Shown piece after piece: positions 12,982-23,300 of a stretch of DNA of 64,000 nucleotides. Source of the DNA: Lepas anatifera. Lineage: Eukaryota; Arthropoda; Thecostraca; Lepadidae. The notes beneath the pieces are model-generated. The model ran no database searches. It saw only the letters and a program-made list of their open reading frames with translations, and was not told the DNA's origin. The position numbers and the translations under genes are program-made. The stretch lies in NCBI GenBank assembly GCA_034440635.1, contig JAOTON010001041.1, positions 1 to 64,000 on the forward strand, given 5' to 3'. Positions within the stretch are counted from its first letter, which is position 1. Every line of letters starts with the position of its first letter.

Positions 12982-13383
12982 AAGAGAGAGAGAGGGGGGA
13001 AGAGAACCGTGGGATGTAAATGTAGCACACATGTGCTAACGTACCTCTTTCTCCCTCTCCACCCCCTCTCTCTCTCTCTCTCTTTCTCCCCATCCTTCCC
13101 TGTTGCATCTGTCTGTTTTCGTCTCTCCTTTCATTAAGCCTTCTTCCCTTAAATCTTGCTCTCCTCCTCTCCACCATCGCATGTATTTGTTTTGTTTTGT
13201 ATTTGTTTCATTTTTTTAGCTCATTCGCTCATTTTATCCTTTTTTCGCTGTCATCACTTTTCTTTCTTCCTTTCCAGACGTAGAGAGGAAGAGAAGGAAG
13301 GCGACGAGTGGGAGAGCCGGAAAGGTCGAGCGCGATCGCCACTGTGCTGAGGCCGACATTTAAGGCTCTCTGACACTGAAAGG
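12640..13383 (+). promoter_or_regulatory. Candidate promoter/5' leader: CpG-rich with GA and CT microsatellites
   Basis: Compared with the AT-rich surroundings, this stretch is rich in CG dinucleotides (for example 12840-12900). It contains a long GA run (about 12927-12992) and a CT run (about 13062-13084). It directly precedes an ATG followed by an 84-base open segment that ends at a consensus splice donor. GA repeats and CpG-rich DNA are common at animal promoters, so a promoter or 5' UTR is plausible. No TATA box or start site can be fixed from sequence alone. Confidence 0.35.
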
Positions 13384-13467
13384 ATGGGCACGGTCGGTGC
13401 GCAGAAAACCAAGTCGACTGCGACGGCAGGCGGCGCTCCGGGTCGTGAAGCTCTGCAGTCTTGGAAG
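13384..13467 (+). CDS. Candidate first coding exon of an unknown gene
   Basis: The ATG at 13384 sits in the context AAAGGATGGGC. It opens exactly 28 codons (beginning MGTVGAQKTK and ending LQSWK) before a strong donor, AAG followed by GTATGT at 13468, so the intron would be phase 0. The segment is GC- and CpG-rich, unlike the flanks. The peptide is basic and Ala/Gly/Thr-rich with no recognisable domain, as is common at an N terminus. No downstream exon could be identified, so the product is unknown. The alternative is a chance ATG plus GT in a CpG-rich patch. Confidence 0.35.
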
Positions 13468-15474
13468 GTATGTATATGTTCCTCACGTCTTAGTCTTTGT
13501 CGCTTGAGTTTGCTGTTATCTTCCATAGTTATTTAAGATGACGGCTAGTTTCAAAGACTTGTTTCGGTGACCATGTGTATGTATTTGTGTATGCACTTGC
13601 GGCCACGCACGCCCAGTGAGTGGTGAGTGAGTTTCCCGACTTCGGCGGATCGAGTAAATGGAAAGAAAATATACCGTACAATCAAGGAAATATAGGGGTA
13701 AAGACGTACAAGAGAACTCACTTCATTTTATGGCCAATTTCACGTCTTCATGAATGCCTTATGTCGTAAATTGTTTATATAGTGGGTTAACTCAAGCAGT
13801 TATTTAAGCAGTGTCTCTTTCTGTTCATTGCCTCTATTAGGTTGGTGTCACCACCCGAAAATAAATAAGAACTCAGATTCTTACTCTTACTGGAGTGGGC
13901 TGGCAAGGGTACTCAAATGAGGAGGCTGGAGACTGTATGTATGTACGTACGTACTCACACCATGTGTTAATTATTATGGTCGGCCCTAGCTGTTCCACAA
14001 AAGGTTTTTATAGAAAGAATCGGACTAAAATTGCATTTACTCTGGGTGATAAGAAGTAACGTTGTTGGTGACATGCTCCCAGAGATGAAGCTCTTGCTCC
14101 TCCCAAAGCCAAAGTTTCTTATCGCATAACTAATGCGCGAGTGCTCTTGCCCGCCGATCTCATGCATATTCTTATCCGACATATTTACTTCAAGCTTGCT
14201 CTCGCGCATTTGATTGAAGTCCCAGTCTTAGAACAAAATCCTTCTTCAGTCCTCTCACAGTAATCACACTTGATATAATCAGTATCTTTTGCTCACCGGA
14301 GCAACACATACTCGCTTTGTAAGGGCAGCACACCACTGATATGCCGAATTCAAGCCAGATTTTTCTACAGTAATCATACTTAATATAATCAGAATCCTAA
14401 GCAATTATTTTATACAAGTTTTCTTCCTTGCTAATTATTTTATAAAACATATATAATTTGTTCTTTTTTTCTCCCACCACAATAAATGCAAATTTGCCAC
14501 TTTTTCTACGGCCACCAAACCATTTTCCGAACTTGCTTCTGTCAAAACTATCATGGTCTCAGAAGCTCCAAAGTACCCAAATAGGCCGCTGCGCTCTCTT
14601 ATCTCCTGCGTACTGTTACCCGAGCTTACCCTAGACAATTTATAAAACAGTTATTGTGGACAAATAAAGCCTAAATTCCTGGCAATTATTCGTGTTTCTG
14701 CCTTAAATCGCTAGGGGCGATTAAAATATAGTTTGTCTTATTTAAGATATTGAGGTTTTTAAGATAATAGTTTCTTCGTCTGCAAACTGGCACCTTTGCT
14801 CCCCGGGGCAACAAATACTCGCTTCGCAAGGGCAGCACACCACTGGTGTGCCGAATTCAAGCCATATTTTTTCATCAAAATTAAATTCGAAGGGTGGCAA
14901 TTATTGTCGATAATTTTTATAAGAAAAAAAAACATCTCCATCATCCCTTTGGAGTGTACCAAGATGTGAAGCTAGTAAATTACCAAATCAGCAGGCATAG
15001 ATTAAGGTTGGCTCACATGCCAGCGTTAAATTTATTACTTGTTTATTTATTTTACTTCTTCAGGACACTCCACAATAGACATGTGGCTATTCTTAGCCTG
15101 GCATCAATTTTCTATTGCAGTATGGGTCAATAGTCGACACAAGAAAGAATTCGATACTACACATATTGATGTTGTATCTCTTTTTGGTATTTTCAATGAG
15201 TGGGAGGGGCCATGGATTAGGACCAATCATATTGTTACAATCATATAGAAACGGATTTCTTGATGATTTGAACCTCAAGTGGAGTATCACGCCGTCGTAA
15301 GAGCAAAAATACCATTGCTGGCTCTTTCAGACCTGGATTTTTAATAAACTTAAGAGGGAGTACCTGGCCGTGGTGACAGGCAACGGGACGAAATGACGTC
15401 ATTCATCTTCCTTGAGACACCTATATCTCTTTTTGTGTCAGCTGGTCGCTGTTTTCGTCGCTGTTTCGGTTCGT
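13468..15474. other. Possible intron; contains a dispersed direct repeat
   Basis: No gene recognised. Two direct copies of a ~72-base block (14291-14362 and 14797-14871, sharing AAGGGCAGCACACCACTG) lie here. A shorter repeated block (CAGTAATCA...TATAATCAG) sits near 14260 and 14369. They probably represent one unidentified repeat family. Confidence 0.4.

Positions 15475-15516
<42 letters not shown>
15475..15516. repeat. GA microsatellite
   Basis: About 21 uninterrupted GA units directly upstream of a CpG-rich segment. Confidence 0.95.
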
Positions 15517-15518
<2 letters not shown>

Positions 15519-15705
15519 ATCTGTGCCGGTTCTGCAGCCTGTCTGGTGCCCTCGCGTGGAAACTACGGCCGTCGTCCGTTTTGATGCCTGAGGCGTGTTC
15601 TCGTGTGCAAGGAGGCGCGGTATTACGCCCGGGGCGGCGGAAAGACGGTCGGCGGCAGCAACGCCGACTGCTGGCAGGCGCCGCGCAACGCCCGCTTTGG
15701 TACGT
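15517..15705 (+). other. CpG-rich segment, possible alternative promoter or exon
   Basis: Dense CG dinucleotides (for example CGCGCAACGCCCGC near 15680), next to a GA run as at 12.9 kb. It ends near a GTACGT donor-like site (about 15701). No clear reading frame. It could be a second 5' exon of the gene suggested at 13384. Confidence 0.25.
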
Positions 15706-16145
15706 AAATATAGCGCAGTGAAATCAAACTGACCTTTTAGCAAAACATAACCATCAAATAACCAACTGTCCTGCTAAATAGGGTTTTGTTGTAAAAGCTA
15801 GAGAGTTGCTTGCACTTTATAAAGCAGAGGCATCTATTCATTTGTAGGCAATCATTAGTCGGGGATGCCCGCGTGTCGTGATCTATAAGTTATTAGCCGT
15901 TTTCACAACGTGAATAAATTCAAATACACCTTGGGAGTCTTTTGGTAGTTTTTTTACATTTCCCAAGCCAAAAAAACGGCATTCATTTCAGTGAAACTAT
16001 ATAAGTTAGATAAATATGATCATTCAGAATTGAAAACCAAGACTCTGAATCCTTGATTGTGAGCTTTTCCTGGCATGACATTCAATAAATAAATCTAAAT
16101 TAATGGATTTATATTTTGGAAATATCCCAACATCTTGGGGTCTGT

Positions 16146-16181
16146 TTGAAAAAAACCGACCTCCAGGGTCGGTTTTTTCAA
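16146..16181. repeat. Short perfect hairpin
   Basis: A 15-base inverted repeat (TTGAAAAAA-CCGACC and its complement) with a 4-base loop, next to CAAAAGACTCCCAAG. It may be an internal or terminal fold of the surrounding element. Confidence 0.7.
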
Positions 16182-16389
16182 AAGACTCCCAAGCCTCTAG
16201 ATCCGGTCTTTTCAGCCTCTAGATTTGTCTGGAGGGATTTTTAAAGGCTTCCATATGCAGAAGCGAATTTTGAGGTCGGTTACTTATGCACGAGATGCCA
16301 GCTTGACGTCACTATCGTTACCAATTTCTTGCCGCAGTCAGGCAGATACAGTCAGGATACAGTCAGATTCCTATCATACAGATCGGGTG

Positions 16390-17075
16390 CCAATTAAAGG
16401 GGCAGGTGCCCCTCCGATCGAGCATATGCGCCTCTGGATCATAGGCGGATCCAGGATGGCCGATCGGGGGTACCTTTCCGGGTTGCGCCATCCGGACCAG
16501 GGGGCGCCACTTTTGACCAGAAAAACCTATGAGGTGGGCACCAAATCAAATCGGTGGCACCGATTTTCACATTCTGGGGGAACCGAAATTCTAGGGGCGT
16601 GACCATTTCAGGGGGCGCAGAGGGTCAATCGGAGGGGCACGTGCCCACCCCCTGGATCCGCCTATGCCCCTGGATGGTTGCGGCGCCGCCTGAAGGGTTG
16701 ATGGCGCCCCCCTGAAATGTCGCCTCCCACCCTTTCTCCAAGGATGCGAAAATCGGCACCCATTGCTAGGATTTTGGGCCCGCCTGAAATATTTTTCCGG
16801 TCAAAAATGGCGCCCCCCTGGTCCGGATGGTACCCCTGGGAAGGCATGAACGGGTCCGAGATTGCCGATCGGGGGCACCTTTCCAGTGTGCGCCACTATT
16901 TGCCTGCAAAACTTTTCAGGTGGGCGCAAAATCCTATCGGTGGGCACCGATTCTCGCATTCTAGGGGGGGTGAGTGGGAAGCGACATTTTAGGAGGCGCC
17001 ATTCAAATTTTAGGGGGTTGCCGTGACCATTTCAGATGGCGCCGAGGGTCTATCCTACCCCCACCCCCTAGATCG
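16390..17075. mobile_element. Pair of GC-rich GGATCC-ended elements
   Basis: 16441-16665 is bounded by ATAGGCGGATCCAGG and its inverted partner CCTGGATCCGCCTAT. A related unit follows in opposite orientation (to about 17075). It shares blocks such as GATCGGGGGCACCTTTCC, GCGCCA and GGTGGGCACC. Related copies lie at 34624-34902 and 49822-50030. The ends resemble widespread GGCGGATCCAGG-type hAT MITEs. Confidence 0.6.
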
Positions 17076-17079
17076 GTGT

Positions 17080-17540
17080 ACGCGAGGTGACGGAATTAGT
17101 GAGGTGGGAGGTGACGGCACTGGTGAGGCGGAGGGTGACGGCACTAACAAGGCGGGAGGCGGGAGGCGACGGTGTTCGTGAGGTGCGAGGCGATGGATAG
17201 TTGGGGAAGGGGGAGACCATGACGCCGTAGACTGCACATCGGCTCATCAAACAGTGGAGGGATCTTCTCCGTCGATAGATCGCCGGTGTCACGTTCACGA
17301 GTATGGCGAGGACCGACTGAATCAGAGGGGGCCACCGTTGTTCCAAGGAGCCGCCGCTGGCCCGGGTTGGGCCGTCGCCGCACCTGGTCCGGGTTGGGCC
17401 GCAGTTACCCAGGCGACTACCGTTGTCGCAGGCCCAGGTGGGGAAGCCGCCGCCGCCGAATACCTTCTCACAGTGCCACGACCGGCAAGTTGCCCCGCAA
17501 TCTCCGGTAGTCGGCCAACTCCATCGGCGATAGCTCACCA
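17080..17540. repeat. GC-rich degenerate short repeats
   Basis: 17080-17200 holds GGTGACGGCACT-type units repeated imperfectly. 17340-17420 repeats CCGGGTTGGGCCG. The overlapping open frames on both strands are explained by this biased composition; no domain is seen. Confidence 0.5.
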
Positions 17541-19130
17541 AACATACTTTGGGGTTTGTAGGTCAACATGGTGAAATGGGCAGTGTGTCAGTGAATTTAG
17601 CATGGTACAATAATGGTAAAAGCAGTGTACCTCATCTTCTCACTCTTTGCATAGAATAGTACCATTCATTGTATTTGCCTAGGGTAAATACTCAATAAAT
17701 TTCAGCTGTAGATGTCTAATGATGTGCAAAGCCAAGCTTGCTGAAGCATGTGGGGTTGATTCACCCAGCATGTCAACCTCAAACTTTGGTTCACATCACT
17801 AGAAGCATAGACGCTGGAAACGGGGGAGCACCTCCCTTGTTGGCCAACCAGGGGATGTCCCCCAAATTTTTGGTCCATCATCATTAATGCTGTCAGGTAC
17901 TAAATATGCTCAAAATTGGCTTTCTCCAGTTAGCACCAGCTCGGGTCCGTCCACCCTGTAAAATTCTGTGACAGTGCCCCTGACTAGAAGGGGCACCGAT
18001 GTGGGGCACCAAGTGACTTGCTGTCACACAGAATTCACAAATGATGCCAAAGTTAAGCCTGATACTGCACCACTTTATAGCTTGATACTTTTAAGGTATC
18101 AAAGTATGAATCCCAATAGCATGACAAAATGATCAACATCAGGAAATTCCTTTAGTTACTTTTTAGTGATCTCAGAAAACCCAGTATCTTTTTGGTAAAT
18201 GAACAATGCAACCAACAAAGCTACACCATCTTATTATGATGAATTAGCATCATTGCCTGTAGGTATATTTTAAAAACAAGGATAATCTGTACATATCCTG
18301 TATTTTACTTGGAACCACCTTGCAGCCAATCAAGAAAAGCCTGACCTGGAATGAAAAACAGATATAGCTCTATTCCAATAATAAGCAAAGTGTTTTGTAT
18401 TGCTAGTTGCATAGCACACATACCCAAGCAAACCTGAGAAACCAAGATAAATTATACTTTTCCAGTTGCGCCCACTTCAAGGTAAAAACCGCTTACAGTC
18501 AAAACACCCATACCCTGCAATGAGGATACGGGGCGTCGCCACTTAGTTTTTATTTGGGGAGATGCTCCGCCTAGAAATAGGGGGATAACATGCAGTGGGA
18601 CAAAAGTTTGGACAAAGTTGTTTGTCTTCAAATGATGCTGTTCAAACAGTTCACCAAAAAATTTAGCAAGCCTCAGAATTTGGGTGGATCCACACATTAA
18701 TTGTAATTGGAATGCAGAAAACTTACATCATTCAACCCCAAAAATTTGGCATAATATCCACCCTGATTTACATTTAGGGATTCTTCTGCCTGTCACCCTT
18801 TGTTTAGGACACCCTTGCTCGTATGCGAGTTGGTTACCTAGGTAATAAACTTTTTATCAATGTAATTGGAAAGTTACCTGAGTATTACGCGAGCAGACGT
18901 TACCCTAGTCCCTACTCCTTTTGTTTTAAACTTACTACGCAGCTAATATAGAAGCTGAGAGAAAAACGATAAGTGAATTGAAGCGACTGGAGTAGCAGGA
19001 GTATAACTGATGCAAATTTCGCTCATTATAGGACTTATTAAAGTTGAATTTCATTCTATTAAAATCCGCAACACTCAACACAGGCTGCCCGGCGACACTA
19101 AAGCATTGCCAGATGTGCCAGATAATTGTA
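17541..19130. other. Unassigned stretch
   Basis: No gene recognised. It lies inside the inverted-end element at 15895-19245. Confidence 0.3.
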
Positions 19131-21629
19131 CTCAATAAATTCCCAAGAGTCTTGTGAAAATCTGATAAATGGCAGCAATATTACAGTGCTACCAAAAAAC
19201 TTAGCAAAAAACTCCCAAGGTTTAATTCACGTTGTGAAAACGGCTATTGTAATTGCTTCTGCCTCTGGGGAGAAGATTGCTGTTTTTGTGGCCAGCTTGC
19301 GCCCGGCCGCCGTATCTTGGCTGGATTGGCACACAGCAACAAATGGGCAGCGAACAGGTTCACCGTAAGCGACTGTGAGGGCGGCCAGCTCCATTAGAGA
19401 TGCTGGGTGAGGGAATGGCAGTGTTTGAAGCTTTGTCGTGAATATCATGTTTGCATGATTAATATTTTCAAACACGTAAAGGTGATCCGCAAAGCTCGGT
19501 CAAATATACAAAGTTAGATTGAACGTCGGTAGAAATAAATTCCAGGTGATAGGGGTGTTAGAATATATTTCAGGTGCTATATTCCAGGTGTCTTGCCTGC
19601 AGGACAGGGGCGTGGATTTTTAAAATGATTGGGGTGCCCGAATTGGAAACAATGGTAATAACCACCATAATAAAAGTCAATATCACAATATAAAGTGTGC
19701 GTCAGCCTTCTTACATACCTTTTAGCACGCGCACTGGAAGGGGCCTCGGAGGCCCCTACCTATTTATCCTGAATGGACGGAGAAGCGCTCGTAGCCGAAA
19801 AACTAAAGCCAGCCAAATTTGAGAAAAACACCACATCAACAGTGCGTCGATTTGTGAAATAATTTCAAAATCGGTTGAAAATGTTACTACTTACAGGCTT
19901 TCAAAGTCAAACTTTCAATTTGACATCGCCACGATCGCGCGGTCGGATCTGTTTCCTTCATTGGAGACAAAGTGGTGACGTCATAACGCCATATAAACGG
20001 GAAGATGTGTCAAAGTTACCTTACATTAAGTCCAAGGTCAAATGTCACAGGTCAAGGTCATGCCATCACTTACCTACCATAGGTAAGTTCATACCATCAA
20101 GTCATACCATACACACAGAGAATTTTTTAGTACCCTCTGTACTACTTCAACTCTTTTTTATAACACAGTAGCCTGGGGCTGCTAAGCTAAGTATTAATCC
20201 GGGAGTGAAATCGGACACACCAAATAAAGTGATTCACCAAAGTACATTTTACAGTGTCAATGTATTTGTCATGTTTTTCACTCTCCAATCGATACTGCAT
20301 GGACTCCATGGCTATATTAGATTAGAGTACTAACAACATGCAAGCAAGAGGTAAGATAACCGTTATCTTAGATCAGTACCCTGGTGGCTCTTCATCCAGT
20401 ACCTAATTGGAAAAATGAGAGTTTCCTAACACCAGGTGGTACTACATCTAACATCCAAGTTGGTGTAAGTAACCCCTGATCAAAATTTTGGGTAATTAAT
20501 CTAGTACCTATTTTGAAAAAGGAGAGTTTTCTAACACCAGGTGGTACTGCATGGAGCATTCATTCGATATGTTCAATCCCCTTTGGAATACTTCGGTGTG
20601 AAGACAAAAAATGGCGCCAACTTTAGTGCAATAAAGGTGGTAGGTTACCCTCTATTGAATTCTTTCTTTGAACCAAGCGACTTTTTGCATCTTCCAGCGC
20701 CATTTTCCTGCAGTGAGTGGCAGACGGAAGCTCAGCCCGTGGAACATTTGGCAAAAGGTGAGAGTTGGCATCTGTTTTGTGATTGAACAGGTTTAGGTGC
20801 ATTAGGTACCAGTTATCTCTTGACATCCTTTGTGTATGGCATCTTCATCATTAGACCAGCCAAATTATAAACGGCGTAATTGTGTATACAAGCACGTCCA
20901 TGAAACCTAAACTGAAAACATGGTAATGCTTCAAAGATTATGGTTAGGTAATGCATTTGACTGATTTGCCTGCTTCTGGATTGAATGCAAAATCTGAAGC
21001 CCACGTAACTTCCATTAATGAGTTTTTAAAGGTTTACATGGAGAAACAATTTCTAGGTAGGTGCTCGGTAACTATAAATAATGTTGAAACTCCAAAAATA
21101 TTTAAAACTTCCTACGGGGCAGAGATGAGAATTCTATTTCTGTAGGGGCATTCTACAATCACCCAGCATTTGTTATTTTAAGATCACATGCTTCTATTCG
21201 GCTTCCTGATTCTAAGAAGGGCGTGCTTATTTAGAAAACAGCTAATAATACAATACAATTATGTTAAACTGTCAGAGTGCCCGTTTTTCTAATTCGAGCA
21301 CCACCGAATAAAAAATCCCTACCCTTGCTTGTAGCTAGACTCATAAGCGTAGGTACATACGTCCAAAACATTGGGGATGAAGTTTTATCTTAGAGATATT
21401 TATTTTCAGTCAACGCTATTTATCTAATAATTAAAAATAGTTAATATTGGGGGCATGGCCCCTTTGGGGTTCTCTACTCTTACGACTATAGGTAAACTAG
21501 GAAATGCCGCTATGTTATCTTTGTGGCTCTTGGTATTGTTTTAAATTTGGCCACCCCCAATTATTAACCCGCGCCCCGGTGGGCCTCCGAATCACCTTCG
21601 CCCTGGTGATTAAGGGGTTTATGTTATGG

Positions 21630-21980
21630 GGGGGCCAGAGCTGGTCTTGAATTTTTCGTAAGGCCCCAAGAGTTTGTCTAAGGATGCTCTAAAAAGTTAT
21701 TGGTGGCCGCCAGAACTGGTCTGGGGAGCCTTTAAGAGCTTGTCCCGGAGGGGGGACAGAGTTTATTTCGGAGGGCCAAAGGTTGTTTTGGGAGTCCCCA
21801 GATTCGGCCTCGGAGTCCTCCAGAGTTGGTCTCAGGGGGCCCCAAGGCTTGATCCCGGGGTCTAAAAGTTTTTCTCGGGCGTGGGGTAAGATTTTTCCTC
21901 AAGGGGCCAAACAATTTGTCTCAGGAGGCCCCCGAATTGGTTTCGAGAGGGGGGGCAAAGTGCTTATCCCGCGCCCTGCC
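21630..21980. repeat. Degenerate ~28-bp minisatellite
   Basis: Repeating pattern of a CCCCAGA/CCAAAG block, then TTGGTCTCGG/TTTGTCTCAGG, then GGGCCCC, about twelve times with much divergence. This explains the overlapping open frames on both strands. Confidence 0.6.
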
Positions 21981-22177
21981 GGCGGTGCTGTTTTTTCCTC
22001 CTCTCGCCGTTTCAATGCGAATATCTACATCCAACTAACCGTCCCGATGATAATGCTCGGGGTAGCTGTTCCTATGTCAATTTTGCATCATTCCCGGCAA
22101 ACAGAAAGTAGATACCTTTTCAACTTTTTGCGTAAATCGAAAGTTTTTGAGATGATGTTCGCGCTTTTCCACTCAGG

Positions 22178-23300
22178 TCTGGCAGTGGCGGCCCGTGCCG
22201 CGGCCCGCTGGGGCCCGCGACAGCCTCTGACACAGACCGGGCTCGTCCGCGCAGGCGGCAGGTAGAAGGGTGACAGTGTTCGTGGTTTGGTCAGCTGATA
22301 GCGATCGAAGGGACGATAAGGACACGCATGAAAATACGGAACAATGGCCCAGCCAGCATCTCTAACGCTTGCTTCCTGGAAAACGTCCCCAGACGGCATG
22401 GCGACAGCGGCAGGGGCTCGACAACATCAGCAGGGGCTAATGGGGTGAGAGGGGTGGCCTCAGGTCACCCTCCTTGTATCGTGGTTACGCAGGGGAGATT
22501 TCCACGCCAAACTTGACATTGTGCCAGGTTCACAGCTGGATGTCAAAGGGACAATTTGCCGTGTAAAGGGTAGCCAACGGATGGGGATGTAAAAAGATCC
22601 ATTGGTAGGAATGGTGCAATTATCCCTATCCTTTTAGTTCCTTGAATTTTCCTGTAAATTTTATTGAATGCTCAGGTGATTAAAAAAATGAATGACAAAA
22701 AACATACACACCCTCTCTCCATGCATGTCTAGATTATGACATTTTCTTTTTATTTAGCTATTTCTAACACCACGTCAAAACTCTGTGTCCGAATCCCCCG
22801 AAAACATCCATTTGCTATGGATGCCATTTTCTTTTATCTCAGCCAGGTAGAGCGCATGTCAGTACGGCTAGGCTTAGCGAACCGAGGTGCGATCTTTCCG
22901 TCAGTATTCAAGACGAGACTATGCACGAACAATCTAAATATGTCAAATTAATTTCCCGAAAATTTATATGTTCACAATGTGTGTAAGCACAATGTAGGGG
23001 GGCTACGTCAGTTGTTTTTGCTAGGATATATCCGACAAGTGACAAGTGGTTTATGTAGATGGCATATCAAACGTCAAAAAGTTTCTTTTCCGCTTTTGAA
23101 ATGGTCCCATATAATTGTTTCGCCGTTGGGGCGCCATCCCACAGCGAATGCATGTGCTCGCTGGCGCGGCCGCCACTCTCAGCGCTCAGGCACCGGCGCC
23201 AGGTGCCGGCACCTCCTGTCTGAGGCTGTACCCGGGACACGGGGCAGGCGGCAGCGCGCCGCGGGTGGCGGCCGCTGTGGTCGGGATGAAACTGCAAGGT
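22178..23300. other. Two CpG-rich patches, possible exons
   Basis: 22178-22260 is GC-rich. It is preceded by a pyrimidine tract ending CACTCAG and ends GGCAG before GTAGAAG, resembling an 83-base internal exon. 23150-23296 is similarly GC-rich and ends TGCAAG before GTTTGG. Neither peptide is recognisable and both lie within a transposon insert, so a captured exon or simple GC-rich repeat is equally possible. Confidence 0.2.

Larger units (their letters stand above)
15895..19245. mobile_element. Inverted-end element of about 3.35 kb
   Basis: AGCCGTTTTCACAACGTGAA at 15895-15914 recurs inverted at 19226-19245. The match continues inwards with ACCTTGGGAGT (15931-15941) against its complement near 19211. 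The arms are about 60-110 bp and diverged. There is no transposase; it encloses GC-rich repeats and a small hairpin. Boundaries and target duplication are not resolved. Confidence 0.55.

Noticed and set aside
12842..13177. Minus-strand Ser/Leu-rich protein
   Set aside because: Translation of the GA/CT microsatellite; no domain.
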